Below are positions 1-7,837 of a stretch of DNA of 64,000 nucleotides, one piece after another (within the stretch, counting starts at the first letter, position 1; each line of letters begins with the position of its first letter). Origin of the DNA: Aliivibrio_A sp016764915 (GTDB taxonomy: Bacteria; Pseudomonadota; Gammaproteobacteria; Enterobacterales; Vibrionaceae). Where the stretch lies: assembly GCA_965224595.1 (NCBI GenBank), contig OZ245058.1:1922001-1986000 (forward strand), written 5' to 3'. A program made the translations under genes and the position numbers. The notes beneath the pieces are model-generated. The model was not told where the DNA came from. It searched no databases and was given only the letters and a program-made list of their open reading frames with translations.

Positions 1-245
1 TCGCCTAAACCCGTTAAAATAACCACACCGACATTTTCGTCGTATCTAGCATCCGCTAGCGCGTTAATCATCTCTTTGACGGTTCCCGGGCGAAATGCGT
101 TTCTCACTTGTGGCCGAGCAATGGTGATTTTAGCGATGCCGTCTGCGGACTTGTGATAATGAATATCTTCATAGTCTGCTGTGCAATCGCTCCAGTTGAT
201 TGCGGCATATAGCTCTTCTTCTGAAATTCCTACGGTTCTCGCCAT
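1..245 (-). CDS. menB: 1,4-dihydroxy-2-naphthoyl-CoA synthase MenB (5' part only)
   Basis: Only the first 81 codons or so lie in the window; the gene continues past the left edge. MenB is a crotonase-family enzyme that closes the second ring of the naphthoquinone by converting o-succinylbenzoyl-CoA to 1,4-dihydroxy-2-naphthoyl-CoA in menaquinone synthesis, in the cytoplasm. The visible N-terminus contains the typical crotonase opening: a strand ending ITIARPQVRNAFRP, followed by a helix and the strand VGVVILTG. The ATG at 243-245 lies 4 bases after the menH stop codon, so menH and menB are almost certainly co-transcribed. The identification rests on the partial sequence plus the menFDH neighbours. 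Confidence 0.93.
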   Translation of the reverse strand, partial: MARTVGISEEELYAAINWSDCTADYEDIHYHKSADGIAKITIARPQVRNAFRPGTVKEMINALADARYDENVGVVILTGLG

Positions 246-249
246 GTTA

Positions 250-1038
250 TTAACCTACTTGTTCTAAATAATGTAATAGCTGTCGACTAAACAGCTCTGG
301 TTGTTCGTTATGTGCATTGTGTCCAGCATCATCAATAATAGACAACTCAAATTGGCTTTTAATAGCAAGCTGCTGAAATTTCATATCGTTATCGCCACAC
401 ACATAGTGCAACGAGATTGAAGATTGCTGCAGCTGTGGCAGTAAGTTCTGCTGCTTGGCCAACGATGCGGCCTCCAACATTTCAGCCACTCTCTCTCCAC
501 GATTATGTTTACGTTGATCAATCAATGTTTGTCGCTGGTGATCACTTAATGAGGAAAAAACGGTTTGTTGGTACCAACTCTGTAAGACTTGCTCAATAGG
601 CCTATCCCTAAATTGTTTTGCCCACTGTTGATCACTGCGATAACGACTCTCACGTTGATCTTTATCAAGACCAAAATGTCCACCTTCCAGCATGACTCCT
701 AGCAAATCACATTGCCAAGAGCTATTCGGATAAGAAACTATATTCATTAAGACTCTAGCGCCTAATGAGTAACCGACAAACACCGCTTCAGTGATCCCTC
801 TTTGCATCAATGTTTGTGCAATAAGTGTCTGAATATGATCAAAGTTGATAGCGTTAATTGCGTTGCTGTAACCATGACCCGGCAGGTCTATCGCTATACA
901 TTGGTGAGTTTGGCTCACTTGTTGAATAACCGAAGACCAATCTTTCGAGTTGCCTAAAAAACCGTGTAAAAAAACAACGGTTGGGCGACGAAGGCTGTTG
1001 GGGTTACCTTGTCCGAAGGTGTTAGAGAATAGAAGCAT
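250..1038 (-). CDS. menH: SHCHC synthase MenH (alpha/beta hydrolase)
   Basis: 262 residues. MenH removes pyruvate from SEPHCHC, the MenD product, to give 2-succinyl-6-hydroxy-2,4-cyclohexadiene-1-carboxylate. It has an alpha/beta-hydrolase fold: oxyanion-hole segment FLHGFLGNS near residue 23, nucleophile elbow GYSLG with Ser91, an acidic residue in the CGDND segment near 213, and His240 in the DAGHNAHNE segment. The start overlaps the end of menD by 17 bases and the stop is 4 bases before menB, which points to translational coupling. Esterases share this fold, so the specific call depends on the men operon context, which is strong here. Confidence 0.93.
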   Translation of the reverse strand: MLLFSNTFGQGNPNSLRRPTVVFLHGFLGNSKDWSSVIQQVSQTHQCIAIDLPGHGYSNAINAINFDHIQTLIAQTLMQRGITEAVFVGYSLGARVLMNIVSYPNSSWQCDLLGVMLEGGHFGLDKDQRESRYRSDQQWAKQFRDRPIEQVLQSWYQQTVFSSLSDHQRQTLIDQRKHNRGERVAEMLEAASLAKQQNLLPQLQQSSISLHYVCGDNDMKFQQLAIKSQFELSIIDDAGHNAHNEQPELFSRQLLHYLEQVG

Positions 1039-2758
1039 GTTGAATAACCGAAAACAGTGTCTTTAGCTCGATACCCGCTTGTCCCGGCGACGTTTTAATC
1101 TCAACCAGTCGTGTCTGATTACTGGTTGATGAAAGCCCGTCACGGACCGCATTAATCGCCGCTGACAATGTCTCTGGTTGACAATAGTCGATACCGAACA
1201 TCGCAGCAGCGTGTGAAAACTCAAAACCATGTGGCATACGATACAGCGACTCTTTTTGCTGCTCACTCACCGGTAAAAGATCAAAAATAGCACCACCATC
1301 ATTGTTGGTTACCACGATGACGGTTGGAGAGTCATTCTTGGCCAACAGAGGCAATGAATTGAGATCATACAGTAGAGAGGTGTCTCCTATTAGACAGAGT
1401 AATGGCTGCTTATTAGCACACTGTACCCCTGCTGCTGTGGCGATTAAACCATCAATACCTGACGCGCCGCGGTTAGAATAAACAGCAAGGTCTGGCAAGC
1501 ATGACACCATGTCGACTAAACGAATGATCAGGCTGTTACCAATAAATAGAGTGGTATTCTCCGCTATAACACTCTCAAGGCTAGTGGCAAAGCTTAACTC
1601 GCTCAGTTTTTCAGAGTGTAGTGTAGAGCACACACATAGCGCTTTAACTTGGTCACTACTCTCAATTAACTCATCGGCCCACCCCATTGATGAACACTCA
1701 AACTTAACCGTACTGTCTAACCAGAGTTGATAGCTATTTAGCCAATCCAAAATATTATGGTTGATGCGGTGATGAGGCTGATGTGAAGCAACCAACAATC
1801 CAGAGTGTGGCGCCACCATCCAATGATTTAACCACGGCTGTTTTTCAATAAACTGGCCAAGGCGTTTCGATACCACCCTTGCGCCGACTTGCAATAGAGA
1901 TTGAGCTTGTTCTAATTTTGTGCAACAGGCTTGATTCTGCAACCATAAGTCATAGTGCGCCCATTCTGAGCTACCACAGGCCTGAGGATCAAGAAGCAGT
2001 GGCCATTGTAAGCTTTTAGCCAATGCTCTTACGGCTGTTAATTCTGCACTCGTAAGTTTCCCTGCGACAATCACACCGCGTGTTTTTATCATTTGATGCC
2101 AGTCATCTGCAATGACGATAGTCTGCTGGGACTCAATGATGCTGACAAAAGGCTGGTGAGAGTGCTGCCAGTGTAATAATGGCACTAGATAGTTAGCAAA
2201 GTCGACATCATCCCCATACAACGGCTCAGGATAGGGACAATTTATATGGAGTGAACCGCCTTGGGCAGATTGTTCAGACATCAACTTATCAATAGTACTC
2301 AATAACCAACATGGAGAGATGGTTAATGTAGGGCTAGGTAAATTAAATGATGTCGTCACATGAGATGAGAAAATCCCAGTTTGGTTGATCGCTTGGTTAG
2401 CACCGCAATCAATCTGATCAACAGGACGGTCTGAGGTTAACAGAATTAGCTTCTCTTTGGTTAACCCCGACTCAACCACACAGGGTAATAAATTTGCAAC
2501 AGCGGTGCCTGAAGTGACAACAACCGCCACCGCATTCGATTCAACTTTTGCTAAACCTAACGCAAAAAAACCCAACCCACGCTCATCAAAATGCGTATGT
2601 AAAGAGAGGTTACTGTTCTTTGAAGCCGCTATGGCTAATGGAGTTGAACGAGAACCTGGCGCTAAGCAGAGATGTTTAACACCACAACGCGTCAGCTCTT
2701 CAATAATTAAGGCCGCCCACAATCGGTTGAGACTTGCCTGTTGCGCTTTCCAACTCAT
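1022..2758 (-). CDS. menD: SEPHCHC synthase MenD (ThDP-dependent)
   Basis: 578 residues, close to the usual MenD length of about 555. The enzyme uses thiamine diphosphate to decarboxylate 2-oxoglutarate and add the succinyl semialdehyde unit to isochorismate, the first committed step of menaquinone synthesis. The N-terminal pyrimidine-binding domain shows CLAPGSRSTPLAIAA near residue 31 and TSGTAVANLLP near 83; the C-terminal pyrophosphate domain carries the GD...N type motif in LIGDTSLLYDLNSLPLL near 456. The ATG overlaps the menF stop by 4 bases, and the 3' end overlaps menH by 17 bases. Confidence 0.96.
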   Translation of the reverse strand: MSWKAQQASLNRLWAALIIEELTRCGVKHLCLAPGSRSTPLAIAASKNSNLSLHTHFDERGLGFFALGLAKVESNAVAVVVTSGTAVANLLPCVVESGLTKEKLILLTSDRPVDQIDCGANQAINQTGIFSSHVTTSFNLPSPTLTISPCWLLSTIDKLMSEQSAQGGSLHINCPYPEPLYGDDVDFANYLVPLLHWQHSHQPFVSIIESQQTIVIADDWHQMIKTRGVIVAGKLTSAELTAVRALAKSLQWPLLLDPQACGSSEWAHYDLWLQNQACCTKLEQAQSLLQVGARVVSKRLGQFIEKQPWLNHWMVAPHSGLLVASHQPHHRINHNILDWLNSYQLWLDSTVKFECSSMGWADELIESSDQVKALCVCSTLHSEKLSELSFATSLESVIAENTTLFIGNSLIIRLVDMVSCLPDLAVYSNRGASGIDGLIATAAGVQCANKQPLLCLIGDTSLLYDLNSLPLLAKNDSPTVIVVTNNDGGAIFDLLPVSEQQKESLYRMPHGFEFSHAAAMFGIDYCQPETLSAAINAVRDGLSSTSNQTRLVEIKTSPGQAGIELKTLFSVIQHASIL

Positions 2759-4116
2759 GCGCTACGTGACTCTGATAAATTCGACTCAGGTTCTAACAAG
2801 CTATAGAGCGTAGAGGTTTTTCTGTCCAGCTCTTGCCACTCACTGTCAGCTTTAGAACCAGGAACAATTCCAGCACCCGCAAAAAGATGTAACTCTTTCT
2901 CTTTAACCAATGCGCTTCTAATCGCCACACAAAACTCGCTCTGTTGCTCACTTAAAAACCCAACCGCGCCGCTGTACCAGCCTCGAGCAAACGGTTCATG
3001 ATCGGCGATAAAATTCAGTGCCGCTTCACGTGGTAAACCCGCTATCGCAGCAGTGGGTTGCAAGCTATCAAGCAAAGAAGCATCACCAAAACCGCTATTA
3101 AGCAGACCAGAAATATCATGTTTAAGATGTTGAACTTTACGCAATTTTACCAATTCTGGTTCTTTGGTGACATGAACCGTCGAGCAGTGGTTATTGAGTC
3201 GGCTAACAATGTCCTCAACCACTAAATGATTTTCATAACGATTCTTTTCATCATTAAATAGCCATGTCGCTAATTTATTATCTTCGGAACCATTAATACC
3301 ACGACCAATAGTGCCCGCTAATGCTTCCGTATGAATATCAGTCCCATTTCTCACATAGAGTCTTTCAGGAGTAGAGCCAATAAAGCAGTGCTTGTGGTCT
3401 AACGCCATCATAAAATGAAAACTGTCAGTGTTAACCTTACGGCTGGCTTTTAGAAATTGAGAGGAGGAGAGCGGATGACTCAGTGTTAGGGTGGTTTTTC
3501 TCGCCAGTACCACTTTCTCGAATATTTTGTTGGTAATGCCATCAAGCGCTTTATTGACCATCTTTGACCAATCAGCAAATTCAGGGGCATGCACTTTCGA
3601 AACGATGTTGCATTTTAACGCATGGAGCGGCGTAACATTGTCTGTCAATGCGCTAAGTCGGCTCAATAGTTGACTATTATCATCACTGAGGTTGGCGACA
3701 AGCTGCCAAGCATTATTGGTTCGATTAATTTCAAGCTGTGGTAAGAAGAAAAAAGAGGACATACAGCGTCTATTTCTCGACGTTCTACCATCAAAAGAGC
3801 GTCCACCCCAAATGCGCTGACCATTGCCGAGTGCACTTTGAGCAACGGCAGGGTCAGTAAAGGTTCTCACCTGGCCTAATGCAATCGTCTCTTGCTGAGT
3901 GTTGCGAGACTGCCAATAAAACTTAGGGAATATTGGCTGAGCGTCAAACCAATCTATCAAGTCTTTGTCTTCTGACCACTCAAGGTTTACGTCCACACGA
4001 ACATCAGATGATTTCGCATGTTCAATTTTATCTTTTAATGACTGAATCGCATTATGCAAAGCGGACAAATCTACCTCTCTCAGCTTTTTTGGCCACCTTG
4101 GCGAAAGTAATTCCAT
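2755..4116 (-). CDS. menF: Isochorismate synthase MenF
   Basis: 453 residues, about the family length (E. coli 431). It converts chorismate to isochorismate for menaquinone synthesis, using magnesium. The C-terminal two thirds is a chorismate-binding domain, with KVVLARKTTL near residue 201, the EALAGTIGRG segment near 270 and the terminal FAGAGIVPGSKADSEWQELD block that holds metal and substrate ligands. It is the first gene of the leftward men operon. EntC-type isochorismate synthases are related, but the position directly before menD makes MenF the best call. The divergent alaA gene starts 249 bases away. Confidence 0.94.
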   Translation of the reverse strand: MELLSPRWPKKLREVDLSALHNAIQSLKDKIEHAKSSDVRVDVNLEWSEDKDLIDWFDAQPIFPKFYWQSRNTQQETIALGQVRTFTDPAVAQSALGNGQRIWGGRSFDGRTSRNRRCMSSFFFLPQLEINRTNNAWQLVANLSDDNSQLLSRLSALTDNVTPLHALKCNIVSKVHAPEFADWSKMVNKALDGITNKIFEKVVLARKTTLTLSHPLSSSQFLKASRKVNTDSFHFMMALDHKHCFIGSTPERLYVRNGTDIHTEALAGTIGRGINGSEDNKLATWLFNDEKNRYENHLVVEDIVSRLNNHCSTVHVTKEPELVKLRKVQHLKHDISGLLNSGFGDASLLDSLQPTAAIAGLPREAALNFIADHEPFARGWYSGAVGFLSEQQSEFCVAIRSALVKEKELHLFAGAGIVPGSKADSEWQELDRKTSTLYSLLEPESNLSESRSA

Positions 4117-4365
4117 GCTCTAATTATTCTCTTAATCACTTAAGAAAATATTGTTTGGTATCAATAAAAAATCAATTGAACAAACCATTCTACATTAAAC
4201 CTTGAAACTGGCAAAAATCATACACAATAATAAAAATCACTCATCTTTAGGATAAAATCCCTCAGCTGTTTATTTATCCCTATTTTTTACTAAAAAACCG
4301 TTCTCAGTTGTGAACAAATAGTGTAATTTGTAAGTTAATAGATAAACAGTCATCAAGGCAAATCA

Positions 4366-5580
4366 ATGAAAAATATCGGGATGTCATCCAAACTCAATAA
4401 TGTCTGCTACGATATTCGTGGTCCAGTATTGAAACATGCTAAGCGATTAGAAGAAGAAGGGCATAAAATTCTAAAGCTCAATATTGGCAATCCCGCCCCA
4501 TTTGGTTTTGATGCCCCGGATGAGATTTTAGTTGATGTCATCAAAAACTTACCTACTTCACAAGGTTATTGTGATTCAAAAGGGATTTACTCCGCTCGTA
4601 AAGCAGTAGTACAGCACTATCAAAAACGTGGTTTACTTAATCTTGATGTGGAAGATGTGTATATCGGCAACGGTGCCTCTGAGTTAATCGTCATGGCAAT
4701 GCAAGCACTGCTCAATAATGATGATGAGATGCTGGTTCCTTCACCTGATTACCCGTTATGGACCGCAGCAGTCTCTTTATCTGGTGGTAATCCGATTCAC
4801 TACATATGTGATGAAGAGTCTGATTGGTATCCGGATCTGGATGATATTAAGAGCAAGATAACCCCAAAAACCAAAGGCATTATTTTAATTAACCCTAATA
4901 ACCCAACTGGCGCAGTATATAGCCGTGATTTTCTGTTAGAAATAGTTGAAATTGCTCGCCAGCATGATCTCATTATATTCGCCGATGAGATTTACGATAA
5001 AGTACTCTACGACGGTGCAATTCATACCTCTGTCGCCACCCTGTCAGAAGATGTATTAACCATCACGTTCAATGGTCTATCCAAAGCCTACCGGGTGTGT
5101 GGTTTTAGAGCTGGTTGGATGTTTATTTCAGGCCCTCAACACTTTGCAAAAGAGTACATATCTGGATTAGAGATGCTCTCATCCATGAGGCTATGTGCTA
5201 ATGTTCCCATGCAGCACGCAATACAAACCGCATTAGGAGGCTATCAAAGTGTCAACGAACTGCTTCTTCCCGGAGGGCGTTTACTAGAACAAAGAGATCG
5301 AGCTTATGAGCTATTAACACAGATACCTGGTGTAAGCTGCGTTAAGCCGAAGGGGGCAATGTACCTCTTCCCTAAGCTCGATCCAAAAATATATAACATT
5401 AAAGATGATCAGAAATTCGTGTTGGATTTTTTAATTCAGGAGAAAGTACTACTCGTGCAGGGCACTGGATTTAACTGGCACAAACCGGATCACTTTAGAA
5501 TTGTCACACTGCCTCGCGTGGATGATTTAGAGATGGCGATTGGCCGACTTGAACGTTTTCTGCATAACTACTCTCAGTAA
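4366..5580 (+). CDS. alaA: Glutamate-pyruvate aminotransferase AlaA
   Basis: 404 residues, about the length of E. coli AlaA (YfbQ). It is a class I PLP-dependent aminotransferase that makes alanine from pyruvate and glutamate in the cytoplasm. The PLP-binding lysine is K240 within GLSKAYRVCGFRAGW; the NPNNPTGAVYS segment near residue 176 and the FADEIYD segment near 205 are the usual cofactor contacts, and Arg in HFRIVTLP near the C-terminus is the carboxylate binder. The start ATG follows an AAGGC segment. It is transcribed away from menF and ends in a hairpin terminator before yfbR. Other aminotransferases of this class are similar, but conservation with AlaA is high along the whole length. 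Confidence 0.93.
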   Translation: MKNIGMSSKLNNVCYDIRGPVLKHAKRLEEEGHKILKLNIGNPAPFGFDAPDEILVDVIKNLPTSQGYCDSKGIYSARKAVVQHYQKRGLLNLDVEDVYIGNGASELIVMAMQALLNNDDEMLVPSPDYPLWTAAVSLSGGNPIHYICDEESDWYPDLDDIKSKITPKTKGIILINPNNPTGAVYSRDFLLEIVEIARQHDLIIFADEIYDKVLYDGAIHTSVATLSEDVLTITFNGLSKAYRVCGFRAGWMFISGPQHFAKEYISGLEMLSSMRLCANVPMQHAIQTALGGYQSVNELLLPGGRLLEQRDRAYELLTQIPGVSCVKPKGAMYLFPKLDPKIYNIKDDQKFVLDFLIQEKVLLVQGTGFNWHKPDHFRIVTLPRVDDLEMAIGRLERFLHNYSQ

Positions 5581-5586
5581 TCATCA

Positions 5587-5614
5587 TAAAAGAGGCCTAT
5601 ATTAAGGCCTCTTT
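5587..5614 (+). terminator. Rho-independent terminator after alaA
   Basis: An inverted repeat with arms AAAGAGGCCT and AGGCCTCTTT and a 6-base loop follows the alaA stop codon directly. The T-run is short, so some read-through into yfbR, 28 bases further on, is possible. Confidence 0.75.
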
Positions 5615-5642
5615 GGTATTCACCGTTTAAGGTTTTTTATTT

Positions 5643-6227
5643 ATGAAGCAGAGCCATTTTTTCGCGCATCTTGCAAGAATGAAATTGATCCAGCGCTGGC
5701 CATTGATGCGCAGTATTTCAAAAGAGAACATTTCAGAGCACAGCTTACAGGTCGCGTTTGTCGCTCATGCGCTAGGACTGATTAAAAATAAAAAATTTGG
5801 CGGTAATGTTAACCCTGAGCGTTTAGCTTTACTGGGTATGTTCCATGATACCAGTGAAGTATTAACTGGTGATCTACCAACACCGATCAAGTATTTCAAC
5901 CCTGCCATTGCGCAAGAGTATAAAAAAATCGAAGTCGCTGCAGAAGAAAAGTTGCTTTCAATGTTGCCTGAAGAGTTCCAGAGTGATTATAAAGATCTGT
6001 TAATAAGCAGTGCAATCAACTCAGAAGATACCGCCTTGGTTAAACAAGCCGATTCTTTATGTGCCTATCTAAAATGCATGGAAGAGTTAGCAGCAGGTAA
6101 TCACGAATTTGAACAGGCAAAAAAACGCTTAGAAACCACGCTAGAAAAAAGGCGCAGCCCTGAAATGGACTATTTTTTATCCACTTTTGCCAAAAGCTTT
6201 AGCTTAACCTTAGATGAAATAAACTAG
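5643..6227 (+). CDS. yfbR: 5'-deoxynucleotidase YfbR (HD domain)
   Basis: 194 residues, close to the E. coli length of 199. YfbR removes the 5' phosphate from deoxyribonucleoside monophosphates and so takes part in dNTP pool balance. The metal-binding HD residues are visible at His33 (ISEHS), His68-Asp69 (MFHDTSE) and a later Asp in KQADSLCAY. It lies downstream of alaA in the same direction, as in E. coli. Its last four bases overlap the end of the convergent DTW-domain gene. Confidence 0.94.
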   Translation: MKQSHFFAHLARMKLIQRWPLMRSISKENISEHSLQVAFVAHALGLIKNKKFGGNVNPERLALLGMFHDTSEVLTGDLPTPIKYFNPAIAQEYKKIEVAAEEKLLSMLPEEFQSDYKDLLISSAINSEDTALVKQADSLCAYLKCMEELAAGNHEFEQAKKRLETTLEKRRSPEMDYFLSTFAKSFSLTLDEIN

Positions 6228-6853
6228 CTCGATTGTGCTCCGTGATGTTTATCAAATAACCCAGTTGGCATTCGGTTTATTTGAAACTCAACCATGACAT
6301 TAAACGCCGTTAATAGTGGTAAAAACTGAGTAGCATTTTCAGGTTCTAATGTTCTTAGAGCATGAAAGCCAGCTTCTACCGTTGATAAACCATTTTCCGT
6401 TGGTGCTTTTCTTATTCTATATTGGCCAATCAAGCTTTCATCTAAATGAACGGATGGAATAGTGTGTAAATTGGTCGATAACTGCCATATTTTATAAGCT
6501 TTACGCCACGTTCCATCAATCAGGATGACGCGAGTTTTACTCACTTTTGTCGAACGCTGACCAAATGTGTCAATTGCAAGCAAACGGCTGCCCTCTTTAG
6601 GGTATAGCAGCACTGTTTGGCTACCCTTTTCATTAAGTAACGTATTTAATAATGGGTGATCGGAGAAATCTTCCCCTACTAAGCAGTAACTGTTGGGTAA
6701 GCTTAAGTTTAAAATTTTTGCAGTACCAATAGCTCGCTTCACTTCCGAAGGATGTTGTAGAATAATTAGCTCAGTATGAGACTCTATTAACTGAATATGA
6801 GAACAGATGCAGGCCACACTCGCCTTGCCACACTTAATACAATATCGACTCAC
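6224..6853 (-). CDS. DTW-domain tRNA-uridine aminocarboxypropyltransferase (TapT/YfiP family)
   Basis: 209 residues. DTW-domain enzymes transfer the aminocarboxypropyl group of S-adenosylmethionine to uridine in tRNA to give acp3U. The N-terminus has a CxxC...CxC zinc-type cluster (CIKCGKASVACIC, residues 5-17) and the signature appears as LIDGTWRKAYK near residue 112; a YRIRKAP segment follows near 145. The start codon is GTG at 6851-6853 with AAGG 8 bases before it. It is divergent from the rhombosortase with only 11 bases between start codons, and convergent with yfbR by a 4-base overlap. E. coli TapT is the nearest characterised relative; whether this copy modifies the same position is inferred. 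Confidence 0.85.
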   Translation of the reverse strand: MSRYCIKCGKASVACICSHIQLIESHTELIILQHPSEVKRAIGTAKILNLSLPNSYCLVGEDFSDHPLLNTLLNEKGSQTVLLYPKEGSRLLAIDTFGQRSTKVSKTRVILIDGTWRKAYKIWQLSTNLHTIPSVHLDESLIGQYRIRKAPTENGLSTVEAGFHALRTLEPENATQFLPLLTAFNVMVEFQINRMPTGLFDKHHGAQSS

Positions 6854-6864
6854 GGGGTTACCTT

Positions 6865-7413
6865 TTGCTACGTTTATTGCTTGTTTTATTAACGCTGATG
6901 ATTGTTGCTCAAACTTCGACAGTACATGAGCTATTTCTGTGGGACAGACGTTTGATCATTCAGGGCGAAATATGGCGAATCGTAACAGGAAACTTCACCC
7001 ACACCAACTTTGCCCACCTGTTAATGAACACTTCAGCCTTTATTATTTTCTATTTGATGTTTAAGGAGTACCTTTCAGCCTCACTCACCCTGGCTTTACT
7101 GTTTATCATTTCGGTACTGGTCGGCCTGTCCATTTTCATCACTGATATTGACTATTATTCAGGGCTGTCTGGTGTTATCCATGGTCTGTTTGCTTGGGGA
7201 GCTATCAGGGACATTCAGGCTAACAAGCGAACTGGGTATTGGCTACTGATTGGAATCATTGCTAAGGTCTGCTGGGAGCAGATGTTTGGCGCTTCGGAGT
7301 CAACCGTTCAACTTATTGATGCTCGAGTCGCCATCGAAGCGCATTTAACAGGGTTATTAAGCGGAATTGCTTTTCCCTTGTTTGAGCTTGTTTATAGACG
7401 AATCCGTTGTTGA
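6865..7413 (+). CDS. rrtA: Rhombosortase RrtA (rhomboid-family intramembrane serine protease)
   Basis: 182 residues with about six hydrophobic membrane segments. The rhomboid catalytic pair is visible: Ser102 in SGLSGVIHG and His160 in IEAHLTGLLSG; HTNFAHLLMN near residue 46 is the conserved loop/helix 2 motif. Rhombosortases cleave proteins that end in a GlyGly-CTERM signal, so that they are released or lipid-modified during type II secretion. No GlyGly-CTERM protein is encoded in this window, so substrates must be elsewhere. The best start is TTG at 6865-6867; no in-frame ATG exists until codon 12, which would cut the first membrane segment. The 3' end overlaps comEA by 22 bases in the convergent direction. 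Confidence 0.88.
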   Translation: MLRLLLVLLTLMIVAQTSTVHELFLWDRRLIIQGEIWRIVTGNFTHTNFAHLLMNTSAFIIFYLMFKEYLSASLTLALLFIISVLVGLSIFITDIDYYSGLSGVIHGLFAWGAIRDIQANKRTGYWLLIGIIAKVCWEQMFGASESTVQLIDARVAIEAHLTGLLSGIAFPLFELVYRRIRC

Positions 7414-7700
7414 TTTTTTTTAAGCAGAGATTGACCGATACCTTTTACTAACATCAAATCTTCTACCTTGGTAAAGGCACCATTTTGTTCACGGAACTCA
7501 ACGATGGCTTGAGCTTTACTAGGGCCAACGCCGACCAACAATTTATCAAGCTCCTCTATACCTGCAGTATTAATATTAACCACAATCTCAATCCCTTGAT
7601 ATTCATCTGTTGCAGCATCTTCAGCCAACGTAGGTAATGTTACGAAGTAAAAAGTAGCAGTGAAAATCAATAATGACATCTTTTTTATCAGTGTGAGCAT
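7392..7700 (-). CDS. comEA: ComEA-like helix-hairpin-helix DNA-binding protein
   Basis: 102 residues. A signal peptide covers about residues 1-26 (basic start, hydrophobic core, cleavage near TLAEDA), so the protein is periplasmic. The rest is a double helix-hairpin-helix region: NINTAGIEELDKLLVGVG and VEDLMLVKGIG carry the two G-h-G hairpins that bind DNA backbone. In naturally competent bacteria ComEA ratchets incoming DNA into the periplasm, and Vibrio homologues have this role; E. coli YbaV is a relative of less certain function. It is downstream of ppiD in the same direction but separated by a terminator. Confidence 0.87.
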   Translation of the reverse strand: MLTLIKKMSLLIFTATFYFVTLPTLAEDAATDEYQGIEIVVNINTAGIEELDKLLVGVGPSKAQAIVEFREQNGAFTKVEDLMLVKGIGQSLLKKNQQRIRL

Positions 7701-7783
7701 AGGTGTTTCTCCTTGGGTTATTATGCCAAATAAGAGTAACGCACAGTGAAAATTAGATGCAGCAGAAAGGGTATTTAGTCACA

Positions 7784-7815
7784 GAAAAAAGGACGGGCTG
7801 CACATGGCAGCCCGT
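7784..7815 (-). terminator. Terminator after ppiD
   Basis: Read on the minus strand, the arms ACGGGCTGC and GCAGCCCGT form a hairpin followed by CCTTTTTT. It lies 23 bases beyond the ppiD stop codon and separates ppiD from comEA. Confidence 0.85.
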
Positions 7816-7837
7816 TAGTATTACATAAAGGTTACAA

